Source: Pseudomonadota bacterium
GTDB lineage: Bacteria; Desulfobacterota; Desulfobulbia; Desulfobulbales; Desulfocapsaceae
Direction: 5' to 3'
NCBI GenBank assembly: GCA_023412495.1
Contig: JAEYNP010000036.1
Span: forward strand, 1-64,000
Length of the DNA: 64,000 nucleotides
Positions 17,453 through 26,070 of this stretch are shown here, piece by piece. How positions within the stretch are numbered: the stretch's first letter is position 1; every line of letters begins with the position of its first letter. The notes below the pieces were generated by a model. It searched no databases, was not told the origin of the DNA, and saw nothing but the letters and a program-made list of their open reading frames with translations. Made by a program: the position numbers and the translations under genes.

Positions 17453-19861
17453 ATGCAGACCCACATCGATTTCACCGGCCTCACCGCCCTCTTCGACCGT
17501 GCCGCCGATCAGGGGCGGGATTTTCTCTTCGAGTACGAAGTCTACGACTTCATCAGGCTGATCGGTGGGGAGACTCCGCCGCAATTCTTCCTGCTGCCGA
17601 AGGACGAGAGATTCGACGGTCGGCTGCTTGAGCAGCTGCCTGGCGAGAAGGCGGTGATCAAGGTGGTTTCTCCGTACATCCTCCACAAGAGCGATGTGGG
17701 CGGGGTCCGGATCGTCGGCAAGACCACCGAGGAAGTGCTGTCCACCATCCGACGGATGAGTTTCGAGATTCCCGAGAAATATGCCGAGATCACCCTGCGC
17801 CGCCCCGACGAGGCGCCGGCACGCTACCGGGGCCTCTCCGCCGAGGCGTTGCAGGAGGCCGTGGCCGCTGACATCCGAGGCTACATCCTTTGCCAGTACA
17901 TGCGGCCCGACTCCGAGGAATTCGGCAACGAACTTCTGGTCAGTCTGCGCAACACCAGGGAATTCGGCCTGATCCTCAGCGCGGGACTCGGCGGCCGTGA
18001 TACCGAACTCTACGCGTTGAGCTTCAGGAAAGGCCAGGCAGTGGTATCAGCCTCCACCGAACAGGTCGACGGCGAGGGGTTCTTTTCGCTCTTCAAAAAA
18101 ACCATATCCTACCGAAAACTCGCTGGCCTCACCCGAGGGCAGAAGCGGATCGTCACCGACGACCAACTGCTGGAGTGTTTTTCCGCCCTGGTGCAGGTTG
18201 CCCGCCATTTTTCCCCGCTGAACGGAGCCGCTTCCTATGTAATAGAGGAACTTGAAGTCAATCCCTTTGCCTTCAGCAACTACCTGATGATGCCGCTCGA
18301 CGGGCTGTGCCGTTTCTCCAAGCTGAAACGGGTCCAACCGCCCCGGCCTGTCACCAAGATCGACAAGATGCTGCATCCCGGCTCGATCGGCATCGTCGGC
18401 ATCTCCACCCGCAAGATAAACATCGGTCGGATCATCCTGCGCAATATCCTGGCCAACGGTTTTAAAAAGCAGGATCTCGCGATCATCCACCCCACGGCCC
18501 AGGAGATCGACGGCATCCACACCGTGCGCGACCTTGCCGCCCTGCCGAAGAAGCTCGATCTGCTGATCCTCGCAGTCGACGGCTCTCAAGTGCCGGGCAT
18601 GATCGACACCATCCTGCAAAACAACCTCGCCGATAGTGTCCTGCTTATCTCCGGCGGGTTGGGAGAGCAGGAGGGACAGCAGCACCTCGTCGATGAGATC
18701 AGGCAGAAAATCGTATCCGCCCGGAACTACTCGCCGGAGGCGCCGATCTTTCTCGGTGCCAACAGCCTCGGCATCCTCTCTCATCCCGGCCGCTACGACG
18801 CCATGTTCATTCCCGATTCCAAGCTGCCGAAAAACAGGGGTGATCATCGCCGCTCCCTCTGTCTGGTCAGCCAGAGCGGCGCCTACATGATCACCCGAAT
18901 GAGCAAGCTCTCTTTCCTCGATCCCGCCTACGCCATCTCCATAGGCAACCAGATCGACCTGACCGCGGGCGACTTCCTGCAATATCTGAACGGGGTGAAC
19001 GAGCTGCAGACCCTGGCCTTCTATATGGAGGGCTTTGCCGATCTGGACGGATTGAGCTTTGCCCGGGCAATCAAAGAAGCCATCCCTCGAGGCAAGAAAA
19101 TCATCTTTTACAAGGCCGGACGCACCCCCGAAGGGAAAAACGTCCTTTCCGGCCATACCGCTTCCATCGCCGGCGACTACATGGTCTGCGAATCGTGCAT
19201 CGGCCAGGCAGGAGCAATGGTGGCGGAGACCTTCAACATCTTCGAAGGACTGCTGCGCCTTTCCTGCGCCTTCCACAACAAGTCGATCCAGGGCAATCGG
19301 CTAGCGGCCATCAGCAATGCCGGATATGAGGCGGTCGGTATCGCCGACAATCTGCTGGGCGAAGATTACCGCCTGGAAATAGCCCGGTTCAGCGAGGCGA
19401 CCCGCGGGCAACTGCAGAAAATCCTTGCCGGGGCGGGTCTCGCCGCCCTTGCCGCCGTCCACAACCCGCTCGATATCACCCCCATGGCCTCCGAGGATGT
19501 CTATGTCGAAGTCATCTCGACCCTACTGACCGAAGCCAACGTCGATGCGGTGGTCGTGGCCATTGTTCCTTTAACCCCCATTCTTCATACGTTGCCCGAG
19601 GAGCTGGCACCGGAGCATTTCCACCGCGAGAAGTCGATCGTCGAACGGATAGCCGTACTGAGCGATGCCTCGCCGAAACCTCTGGTGATCGTGGTCGACA
19701 GCGGCACCCTCTACGATTATCTCGCCGACGCCTTCCAAACCCACGGTATACCGGTATTCCGCTCCGCCGATATCGCCGTCAGCGTCCTAGGCAAGTATAT
19801 CCAGAACGCTCTGAGGAATCAGGCCGCCTCGCAGGTTTACCCGCTCCCGAGACAACCTTAA
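17453..19861 (+). CDS. ADP-forming acetate/acyl-CoA synthetase, ATP-grasp-first form
   Basis: 802-aa fused protein of the NDP-forming acyl-CoA synthetase superfamily. Residues ~1-290 are an ATP-grasp region (AVIKVVSPYILHKSDVGGV, YVIEELEVNPFAF). Residues ~310 on are a CoA-binding Rossmann domain (HPGSIGIVGISTRKINIG), then succinyl-CoA-ligase-like domains with SQSGAYMITRMS and the probable phospho-His loop LSGHTASIAGDYM. Many bacterial homologues have the reverse order, CoA-binding first. The likely reaction is acyl-CoA + ADP + Pi to acid + ATP + CoA; substrate not determinable. The ATG at 17453 has AAGGA 10 bases upstream. It may recover ATP from acetyl-CoA or aryl-CoA. Confidence 0.83.
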   Translation: MQTHIDFTGLTALFDRAADQGRDFLFEYEVYDFIRLIGGETPPQFFLLPKDERFDGRLLEQLPGEKAVIKVVSPYILHKSDVGGVRIVGKTTEEVLSTIRRMSFEIPEKYAEITLRRPDEAPARYRGLSAEALQEAVAADIRGYILCQYMRPDSEEFGNELLVSLRNTREFGLILSAGLGGRDTELYALSFRKGQAVVSASTEQVDGEGFFSLFKKTISYRKLAGLTRGQKRIVTDDQLLECFSALVQVARHFSPLNGAASYVIEELEVNPFAFSNYLMMPLDGLCRFSKLKRVQPPRPVTKIDKMLHPGSIGIVGISTRKINIGRIILRNILANGFKKQDLAIIHPTAQEIDGIHTVRDLAALPKKLDLLILAVDGSQVPGMIDTILQNNLADSVLLISGGLGEQEGQQHLVDEIRQKIVSARNYSPEAPIFLGANSLGILSHPGRYDAMFIPDSKLPKNRGDHRRSLCLVSQSGAYMITRMSKLSFLDPAYAISIGNQIDLTAGDFLQYLNGVNELQTLAFYMEGFADLDGLSFARAIKEAIPRGKKIIFYKAGRTPEGKNVLSGHTASIAGDYMVCESCIGQAGAMVAETFNIFEGLLRLSCAFHNKSIQGNRLAAISNAGYEAVGIADNLLGEDYRLEIARFSEATRGQLQKILAGAGLAALAAVHNPLDITPMASEDVYVEVISTLLTEANVDAVVVAIVPLTPILHTLPEELAPEHFHREKSIVERIAVLSDASPKPLVIVVDSGTLYDYLADAFQTHGIPVFRSADIAVSVLGKYIQNALRNQAASQVYPLPRQP

Positions 19862-20526
19862 TACAATTGCACAAGCACGCACAATTCGAACAAATCTGCT
19901 TCTTCAGTCGCCTGTCTTCCCATTGCCCCTGGAAAAATCCTTTGCCTGACATCTTTATTCTTCTAAAAAACAATGGCAGAATGATGACTTAATCTCACTC
20001 CGTCGCTAATCGGCAGACGTGCTTCAATCGCATCGCCGGGCCTCATGAAAATGCTTCCACCGCGGCACTCAACAAGAAATTATTGCCTATTTGCCGCATC
20101 TTACACGGATATCCGCCAGCCTTCTGCACAACATGCACCTAGCAATTTATCAACTTCATCCTCTTTGCATTGTCCTTGAAAATGAAGATTCAATAAAGAA
20201 AATTGATAATTGTATTAAGACGATGTCGTTGACGTGAAAACCAATTGATAATCGGAAGTAATTATGGTACGAAATTCGTGATATCGAGTAGAATCGAACA
20301 GTTGCTCAGTTCAGATTTCATAGGGCGTCTTGGTCAATCAACCGGAGAGACTTTTGTATGATTTTGCCGGCTTGTCCAGCCATACTCTTTGCACTCACGA
20401 CCGGTTCCGGTCTTGCGGTTTCTTCGCAGCACCTTCTGTTTCATCGATGTTTCACACTACGTTAAAACTGTTGTTGCCCTTTACAACCGGCTCATCCCGA
20501 GCCTCAATCCAACAAAGGAGTGAACC
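19862..20526. other. Long region upstream of fhs, no gene seen
   Basis: 665 bases, more AT-rich than the flanking genes, especially 20150-20290, where AATTGATAAT occurs twice (near 20200 and 20243). It probably contains the fhs promoter and leader. I could not assign hexamers or a riboswitch. The short ORF ending at 20536 is out of frame with fhs and has no support. Confidence 0.4.
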
Positions 20527-22302
20527 ATGGCTTTAGATCCTACCAAACATGCGGACTGGGAAATTGCGCAAGATGCAGAAAAAACGATGCTGACGATTTA
20601 TGAGATCGGCGAAAAACTCGGGTTGACCAAGGAAGAACTGCTGCCCCAGGGTCACTACATTGCCAAGATCGATTTTCGCAAGGTGCTCGCAAGACTGAAA
20701 GACAAGCCGAACGGCAAATACATCGACGTCACCGCCATCACCCCGACCCCGCTCGGCGAAGGCAAGTCGACATCCTCCATGGGCCTGGTTCAGGGTCTCG
20801 GCAAAATCGGCAAAAAGGTCAGCGCCGCCATCCGCCAGCCCTCCGGCGGCCCCACCATGAACATCAAGGGTTCCGCAGCCGGCGGCGGTCTCGCCCAGTG
20901 CATTCCGCTGACCCCGTTCTCCCTCGGCTTCACCGGCGACATTAACGCCATCATGAACGCCCACAACCTGGCGATGGTGGCTCTCACCTCCCGCCTGCAG
21001 CATGAGCGGAACTACAACGATGAACAGCTGGAGAGACTCTCCGGCATGAAGCGCCTCGATATCGACCCGACCAATATAGAAATGGGCTGGGTCATGGACT
21101 TCTGCTGCCAGGCGCTCAGAAACATCATCATCGGCATTGACGGCGTCAACGGCAAGTCCGACGGCTTCATGATGAAATCCAAGTTCGGCATCGCCGTATC
21201 TTCCGAGGTCATGGCCATTCTGTCCCTGGCCACCGACCTGAAAGATATGCGTGAGAGGATGGGCAAGATCGTCGTGGCCTACTCGAAGACCGGCAAGCCG
21301 ATCACCACCGAGGATCTGCAGGTCGCCGGCGCCATGACCGCCTGGATGGTCGACGCCCTGAACCCGTCCCTGATGCAGACCCTGGAAGGCCAGCCGGTCA
21401 TCGTCCATGCCGGCCCCTTCGCCAACATCGCCATCGGCCAGAGCTCGATCATCGCCGACCGCATCGGCCTGAAACTCGCCGACTACCATGTCACCGAGTC
21501 AGGCTTCGGCGCCGATATCGGCTTCGAGAAGTTCTGGAACCTCAAGTGCCGCTACTCCGGACTGAAGCCGGACTGCGCCGTTGTCGTCGCCACCATCAGG
21601 GCCCTCAAGTGCCATGGCGGCGCTCCGGTGCCGGTTCCCGGCAAAGCGATGCCGGTTGAGTACAAGCAGGAGAACGTCGAGTGGGTCGCCAAAGGCTGCG
21701 ACAACCTGATCCATCATATCAGAAACGTCCGCAAGGCGGGAATTGCCCCGGTTGTCTGCATCAACGCCTTCTATACCGATACCGACGCCGAGATCGCCAA
21801 GGTCCGTGAACTGTGCGAGGCTGAAGGAGCCCGGGTGGCCCTGTCCCGTCATTGGGAAAAAGGCGGCGATGGCGCCATCGAATTCGCCAAGACCGTGGTC
21901 GAGGCCTGTGAAGACAAGACCGAGTTCAAGTTCCTCTACGAACTCGACATGCCGATCAAGCAGCGCATAGAATTGATCGCCAAGGAAGTATATGGCGCCG
22001 ACGGTGTCGATTACTCACCTGCCGCCAACAAGTCGATCGAGCGTCTCCAGGCCGATCCCAACCTGGCCAAGATGGGTATCTGCATGGTGAAGACCCACCT
22101 GTCGCTCTCCGACAATCCATCTCTCAAAGGAGTGCCCAAAGGCTGGCGCCTTACCATCCGTGAGGTTTTGACCTACGGCGGCGCCGGCTTCATCGTTCCG
22201 GTGGCAGGTGCCATCAGCCTGATGCCCGGCACCAGCTCCAACCCGGCATTCAAGCGGGTCGATGTCAATGTCGAGACCGGCAAGGTTGAAGGCGTGTTCT
22301 AG
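20527..22302 (+). CDS. fhs: Formate--tetrahydrofolate ligase
   Basis: Activates formate with ATP to 10-formyl-THF, the first folate step of the methyl branch of the Wood-Ljungdahl pathway. The 591-aa protein shows the P-loop [11 protein letters not shown] near residue 75, [33 protein letters not shown], and the C-terminal segment [17 protein letters not shown]. Length agrees with bacterial Fhs (about 550-590). A strong AAAGGAG site precedes the ATG. It lies 155 bases upstream of folD on the same strand, consistent with an fhs-folD unit that could run in either direction, acetogenic or oxidative. Confidence 0.97.
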   Translation: MALDPTKHADWEIAQDAEKTMLTIYEIGEKLGLTKEELLPQGHYIAKIDFRKVLARLKDKPNGKYIDVTAITPTPLGEGKSTSSMGLVQGLGKIGKKVSAAIRQPSGGPTMNIKGSAAGGGLAQCIPLTPFSLGFTGDINAIMNAHNLAMVALTSRLQHERNYNDEQLERLSGMKRLDIDPTNIEMGWVMDFCCQALRNIIIGIDGVNGKSDGFMMKSKFGIAVSSEVMAILSLATDLKDMRERMGKIVVAYSKTGKPITTEDLQVAGAMTAWMVDALNPSLMQTLEGQPVIVHAGPFANIAIGQSSIIADRIGLKLADYHVTESGFGADIGFEKFWNLKCRYSGLKPDCAVVVATIRALKCHGGAPVPVPGKAMPVEYKQENVEWVAKGCDNLIHHIRNVRKAGIAPVVCINAFYTDTDAEIAKVRELCEAEGARVALSRHWEKGGDGAIEFAKTVVEACEDKTEFKFLYELDMPIKQRIELIAKEVYGADGVDYSPAANKSIERLQADPNLAKMGICMVKTHLSLSDNPSLKGVPKGWRLTIREVLTYGGAGFIVPVAGAISLMPGTSSNPAFKRVDVNVETGKVEGVF

Positions 22303-22319
22303 CCCCGATAAACGGGATA

Positions 22320-22367
22320 AGTACCTTTGACGAAATTCTTTTCATACAAAAAAGATTTTAAGGTACT
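22320..22367. repeat. AGTACCTT...AAGGTACT palindrome, copy 1
   Basis: Inverted ends AGTACCTT (22320-22327) and AAGGTACT (22360-22367) flank an AT-rich core with GACGAAATTC. A relative sits at 45654-45703 with the same ends, the same preceding GGGATA and similar core words. Between this repeat and folD another hairpin (GGCGGGACGG...CCGCCCCGCC, near 22395) may slow transcription. It is a dispersed element, not a gene. Confidence 0.7.
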
Positions 22368-22457
22368 CAACCGACACGAGGAGAACAATTTCGGCGGGAC
22401 GGCAATCCACCGCCCCGCCGGAGTCATTTTGACATAACCACAACAAGGAGTCCAAAC

Positions 22458-23351
22458 ATGACTGCCGAAATTATCAGCGGTACCAAGATACGTGAAGAGA
22501 TCCTGGCGGAAATCAAGCAGGAAGTCGAGGAGATGAAAGCCAAGACCGGTAAGGTTCCCGGCCTGGTTACCATCCTGGTCGGCAAGAATCCTGCCTCGAT
22601 CAGCTACGTCACCCTCAAGGTGAAAACCGCCCTCAGCCTCGGCTTTAACGAAATCCAGGATGATCAGCCGGAGACCATCACCGAGGCCGAACTGCTGGCC
22701 CTCATCGACAAGTACAACAACGACCCGGCGATCAACGGCATCCTTGTTCAGCTGCCGCTGCCCAAGCATATCGACGACAAGAAAGTCCTGAACGCCATCC
22801 ATCCCGACAAGGATGTCGACGCCTTCCATCCGGTCAACGTCGGTCGTCTGATGATCGGCGGCGACGAAGTTCGCTTCCTGCCCTGCACCCCGGCCGGCAT
22901 TCAGGAGCTGATCGTCCGTTCCGGCACCGAGACTTCGGGAGCCGAGGTGGTTGTGGTCGGCCGCTCCAACATCGTCGGCAAACCCATCGCCATGATGATG
23001 GCCCAGAAGGGTAAAGGCGCCAACTCCACAGTGACCATCGTCCACACCCGCACCAAGGACCTGGCCGCCCATTGCCGTCGCGCCGACATCCTCATCGTCG
23101 CCGCAGGCGTCCCCGACCTGGTGAAACCCGAATGGATCAAGCCAGGATCCACCGTTATCGATGTCGGCGTCAACCGCGTGGGCATGAACGAGAAAACCGG
23201 CAAGGCCATCCTCAAGGGTGACGTCGATTTTGAAAAAGCCAAGGAAATCGCCGGCAAGATCACCCCGGTTCCCGGCGGCGTCGGCCCGATGACCATCACC
23301 ATGCTGATGAAGAACACCCTCAACTCGGCCAAGAGGACGCTTGGTCTGTAA
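22458..23351 (+). CDS. folD: Methylene-THF dehydrogenase/methenyl-THF cyclohydrolase
   Basis: Bifunctional enzyme that interconverts 10-formyl-THF, methenyl-THF and methylene-THF. The 297-aa product contains the catalytic YVTLKVK segment (YxxxK-type lysine near residue 54), GILVQLPLPKHID near residue 100, PDKDVDAFHPVNVG, the NAD(P) motif VVVGRSNIVGKPIAMMM and the C-terminal PVPGGVGPMTITMLM signature. The start has a clear AAGGAG site. It follows fhs and is closed by a strong terminator at 23401. Confidence 0.97.
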   Translation: MTAEIISGTKIREEILAEIKQEVEEMKAKTGKVPGLVTILVGKNPASISYVTLKVKTALSLGFNEIQDDQPETITEAELLALIDKYNNDPAINGILVQLPLPKHIDDKKVLNAIHPDKDVDAFHPVNVGRLMIGGDEVRFLPCTPAGIQELIVRSGTETSGAEVVVVGRSNIVGKPIAMMMAQKGKGANSTVTIVHTRTKDLAAHCRRADILIVAAGVPDLVKPEWIKPGSTVIDVGVNRVGMNEKTGKAILKGDVDFEKAKEIAGKITPVPGGVGPMTITMLMKNTLNSAKRTLGL

Positions 23352-23400
23352 TAGATAGGAGGAACAACTCTCGGCTACTCTTCTCGCCGATGGGAGGAGC

Positions 23401-23432
23401 CTATAGGGGCGAAAAATCTTTCGCCCCTATAG
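23401..23432 (+). terminator. Terminator after folD (REP-like)
   Basis: Perfect 14-bp stem CTATAGGGGCGAAA/TTTCGCCCCTATAG with a 4-base loop at 23401-23432, followed by ACTTTTAT. The words (GGGGCGAAA...TTTCGCCCC) resemble dispersed REP palindromes. The stop codon of the minus-strand pseudogene (23427-23429) lies inside the right arm, so the hairpin probably also borders the inserted element. Confidence 0.8.
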
Positions 23433-23865
23433 ACTTTTATCGTTGTCATTCCCGTTGTCGTTCCCGTAGTCGTTGCCGTAGTCGACGTAAGGAACGACCT
23501 CTTCCCGCAATTCGTGGTTTCTTCGCCCGAGTTTCGTTAGCATGGAAACGATTCTCACGAGCATTTTCTTGCCGTGGCCATTCTGCTCGACGTCGATTAC
23601 TTGGCAAGCCGCGAGGCAGTCTTGAACAGCAGCACATTCCAACGCGGAACCTCGGGCAATCTCGAAGAAACGTCGCCGGTCGGCGTTTGTCCCCTTGCCA
23701 TTGCCTTCAGCGATGTTCAATGGGATCGATTGCGACGCGCGCAAAAGCTGATCCCGGGCATGACGGTCAGCTCCGTTACAGGGTCTTCGCCAAACCGTAT
23801 GCCCAAGCTACGTAGTCGATCGAAAGCCGGTAAACATCCAGTTGCTCGTGACCAAATTTCATCAT
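23427..23865 (-). pseudogene. Four-helix bundle protein (23S rRNA IVS type), frameshifted
   Basis: The minus-strand reading from ATG at 23865 gives MKFGHEQLDVYRLSIDYVAW and continues to AKTL. A TAA then follows, created by one extra T opposite position 23778. Skipping that base restores a continuous frame: NGADRHARDQLLRASQSIPL, then NIAEGNGKGTNADRRRFFEI and ARGSALE, ending near KKMLVRIVSMLTKL. These are the hallmarks of the S23/four-helix-bundle family (TIGR02436). The repaired product is 145 aa; its unusual tail, rich in D, Y and N, is encoded by the GTCGTT hexamer arm. The gene sits exactly between inverted hexamer arms. Confidence 0.85.
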
Positions 23866-23924
23866 CTTTTCGACTACGATTACGACAACGACAACCGTTC
23901 CGCTATCTCTTCACTGACAACGAG
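23441..23924. repeat. GTCGTT-hexamer palindromic element, copy B (with gene)
   Basis: The left arm at 23441-23485 has GTTGTCGTTCCCGTAGTCGTT-type words; the inverted right arm at 23871-23897 reads CGACTACGATTACGACAACG. The four-helix-bundle pseudogene fills the space between them. The outer tail at 23896-23924 matches 8451-8480, and matches the reverse complement of 50943-50969. This is the only copy in the window that carries most of the gene, so it is probably closest to the parental element. Confidence 0.78.
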
Positions 23925-23944
23925 GGTAGCTCAGACTAACCACA

Positions 23945-24214
23945 TCAATGATTATGATGGTGGTGGTGATGGTGATGATGATGGTGATGCTCGTCATCGT
24001 CGTCATGCCGATGACCACCCGCCTCGTGCAGGGCCTGGTGGAGTTCCTCATTCATCCCGGCCATCATCTCGACGGCCTTGGCCAGACGAGCGGCAAGGGC
24101 GCTCTTGCCTTCACCAGCCATGGTCTCCCGCCATTTTTCGAACTCCTCGATATGGCCCTTGTTGTGTTCCATCCAGTGTTGCAGCATCACCCGCAGTTTT
24201 TCGACATTATCCAT
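23945..24214 (-). CDS. Small protein with poly-histidine tail, putative nickel-binding
   Basis: 89-aa protein. Residues 1-62 are helical and charged (LRVMLQHWMEHNKGHIEEFE, then a K/E/A-rich helix). Residues 63-89 are metal-loving: HEAGGHRHDDDD, then E, twelve consecutive His (76-87), N and H. His-rich tails of this kind occur in nickel storage or delivery proteins such as CooJ and HypB. It starts 36 bases after cooT and has a GGGGAGAG ribosome site, so it is probably the last gene of the hdrA-metF operon. Nickel is an inference; zinc or cobalt binding is also possible. Confidence 0.75.
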   Translation of the reverse strand: MDNVEKLRVMLQHWMEHNKGHIEEFEKWRETMAGEGKSALAARLAKAVEMMAGMNEELHQALHEAGGHRHDDDDEHHHHHHHHHHHHNH

Positions 24215-24250
24215 GCTCTCTCCCCTTGTCGCAGGACTATAACGGTCTGT

Positions 24251-24445
24251 TTATTCTTTTTCATAGAGGAAGACTTTGCCGGCGGTGAAATCGATTCGCC
24301 GAACAGTCATACCAGGAAACTCTCTTGCGCCTTCAAAAAGAGTCGCGATCCGCAAACCGCCCTCCATAACCTCCAGGCTGGTGACATTTTCCAGCAACAG
24401 TTCTACGCCCCCCGCCTTTTCCTGAAAAACACTTGTTTGACACAT
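24251..24445 (-). CDS. cooT: CooT-family nickel-binding protein
   Basis: 64-aa protein with the CooT pattern: N-terminal Met-Cys (MCQTSVFQ), a small beta-barrel of alternating strands (VELLLENVTSLEVMEGG, LRIATLFEG), and the ending RRIDFTAGKVFLYEKE. In characterised CooT, Cys2 binds one nickel per dimer and the protein supports CO dehydrogenase maturation. It lies 27 bases downstream of metF and upstream of the His-rich gene, which fits nickel supply for CODH/acetyl-CoA synthase or hydrogenase; those enzymes are not in this window. Confidence 0.8.
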   Translation of the reverse strand: MCQTSVFQEKAGGVELLLENVTSLEVMEGGLRIATLFEGAREFPGMTVRRIDFTAGKVFLYEKE

Positions 24446-24472
24446 GGTTCCCCCCTCTTCCCGAGCTTCCCT

Positions 24473-25405
24473 TCAGTCGACTTTCGGCCGGGGATAGAGC
24501 CCCGCCCGTTCGACGATCTCAGGAACCTTTTCTTCCCATTCGATTGCCATGATGTGAAAACCGCTCACGCCCTTGACCTCCTTCAACCGCTGAATGGCCT
24601 CGACGGCGATATTTATACCCTCCGCCGCCTGCTTTTCCTTGGGAACACCCGACAGGCGCTTGATCAGCTCCTCCGGGACATCCATGCCGGGCACGGCCCG
24701 GGCCATGTACTTCGCCATACCCACGGAGCGCATGGGAGTGATGCCGGGCATGATGAAAACCTTCTCGTGCAGCCCCCGCTCCACCACGCCCTTCATCCAC
24801 AGCTCGAATTTTTCGAGATTGTAGACGCACTGGGTCTGGATGAATTCCGCGCCAGCCGCGATCTTCTTGGCTAACCGAGGTACCCGGATCCTGAAAGGAT
24901 CGGCGAAGGGGTTGGCCGCCGCCCCCACAAAAAGCTTCGGCGGCGCCTTGATCTCCTCGCCGCCCAGGAACTTGCCCTCGTCGCGCATATGCCGGACCGT
25001 CTGGACCAGCTGCATCGAATCGAGGTCGAAGACGTTCTGGGCCTTGGGATGATCGCCGAAGCTCTGGTGGTCGCCGGAGAGGCAGAGCACATTGTTGATG
25101 CCGAAGGAGGCGGCTCCGAGGATGTCGCTCTGCAGGGCGATACGGTTGCGGTCCCGCACCACCATCTGCAGGACCGGTTCCATCCCCTGGAGTTTCAAGT
25201 GGATGCAGGATGCGAGACTGCACAGCCTGGTCACCGAGGTCTGATTGTCGGTGATGTTGATGGCATCGACATGGTTTTTGATCAGGTGGCCCTTTTTGAT
25301 GATGTGCTCGGGATCGCTGGAACGGGGAGGACCGCACTCGCTGGTGACGGCAAGTTGACCGCTTTTGAAGATCTTCTCGAGCTTGCTCTGGGTGTTCAGT
25401 TCCAC
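24473..25405 (-). CDS. metF: 5,10-methylenetetrahydrofolate reductase
   Basis: Reduces methylene-THF to methyl-THF (or the reverse) using FAD, the last folate step before the methyl group reaches the corrinoid protein. The 310-aa product contains FAD/folate motifs of the MTHFR barrel: VTSECGPPRSSD near residue 20, HVDAINITDNQT, NNVLCLSGDH near residue 105, GAEFIQTQCVYN near residue 190, and IMPGITPMRS. The start is taken as GTG at 25405, with GGAGG about 10 bases upstream, just after the metV stop; the frame remains open to 25462. The neighbouring metV, mvhD and hdrA suggest a multi-subunit enzyme. Confidence 0.94.
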   Translation of the reverse strand: MELNTQSKLEKIFKSGQLAVTSECGPPRSSDPEHIIKKGHLIKNHVDAINITDNQTSVTRLCSLASCIHLKLQGMEPVLQMVVRDRNRIALQSDILGAASFGINNVLCLSGDHQSFGDHPKAQNVFDLDSMQLVQTVRHMRDEGKFLGGEEIKAPPKLFVGAAANPFADPFRIRVPRLAKKIAAGAEFIQTQCVYNLEKFELWMKGVVERGLHEKVFIMPGITPMRSVGMAKYMARAVPGMDVPEELIKRLSGVPKEKQAAEGINIAVEAIQRLKEVKGVSGFHIMAIEWEEKVPEIVERAGLYPRPKVD

Positions 25406-25407
25406 GA

Positions 25408-26070
25408 TTAAAAGCCCTCCAGCTTGAATGAGCGGGGTCCTCCGGCACGATCCTTGGACCAATCTTTTACAGGGGTAATCTTCTCGTAATCATCCAGCTT
25501 GCCGAGAGCCTCCAGTCGATCCACCACCAACTGCCAGGCACAGTCGATTTCCTTGGAGATTTCGCACTTGCCCTTGGCGGAACCGCCGCACGGGCCGTTG
25601 AACAGCCGCTTGGCGCAGCGACTGACCGGACAGACGCCGCCGGTCACGCCAAGGATGCAGTCCCCACAGGCCTGGCACTTTTCGGTGAAGTGCCAGTCAC
25701 TCGGAACATCGCCCAGGAAGGTGGTGTTGAGCGCCGGGTACACGGGAGTCGTCATGTATTTGGTGGCGATGAACTGCACGCCGATTCCGCAGGCCATGCT
25801 GAGCACCGCCTCCGAGCGCTCGAGGAGTTCCCTGGCCGATTCGAAAAACGGATGCTCGCACTGCCGCTCTATGCCGCCGCTCTTGATGTCCATCTCCAGG
25901 CCCTCCTGGGTCGCCCGCATCCGCAGCAGGGAGGCCAGGATCTCCGCCTCCTTGTTGCCGCCCTGCTGGCACACGGCGACACAGGTATTGCAGCCGAAGA
26001 CGGTCAGCTGTTTATGGTTCTTGACCATCTCCCATATTTCTTCAAAGGGTTTCTGCTGTCCTACTATCAT
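25408..26070 (-). CDS. metV: Methylene-THF reductase C-terminal/zinc-binding subunit
   Basis: 220-aa protein of the MetV (MTHFR_C) family that partners MetF in acetogens. It is cysteine-rich: FGCNTCVAVCQQGG near residue 25, then CQACGDCILGVTGGVCPVSRC at ~135-155, and LFNGPCGGSAKGKCE. Cysteines of this type bind iron-sulfur clusters or zinc and may pass electrons to the MetF flavin. Its ATG overlaps the mvhD stop (ATGA), and metF starts 2 bases after its end, so translation of all three is coupled. Confidence 0.9.
   Translation of the reverse strand: MIVGQQKPFEEIWEMVKNHKQLTVFGCNTCVAVCQQGGNKEAEILASLLRMRATQEGLEMDIKSGGIERQCEHPFFESARELLERSEAVLSMACGIGVQFIATKYMTTPVYPALNTTFLGDVPSDWHFTEKCQACGDCILGVTGGVCPVSRCAKRLFNGPCGGSAKGKCEISKEIDCAWQLVVDRLEALGKLDDYEKITPVKDWSKDRAGGPRSFKLEGF

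Noticed and set aside
18047..19276. 409-aa reverse ORF inside the acyl-CoA synthetase gene
   Set aside because: Antisense shadow with low-complexity Gly/Val/Asp composition.
22391..22420. Hairpin between fhs and folD as an intrinsic terminator
   Set aside because: The stem has a mismatch and no T-tract, so at most it weakens read-through.
23390..23815. Plus-strand ORF over the four-helix-bundle region (HCRHSRCRSRSRCRSRR-type)
   Set aside because: Antisense of the pseudogene and its hexamer arm; the sense strand has clear family motifs.
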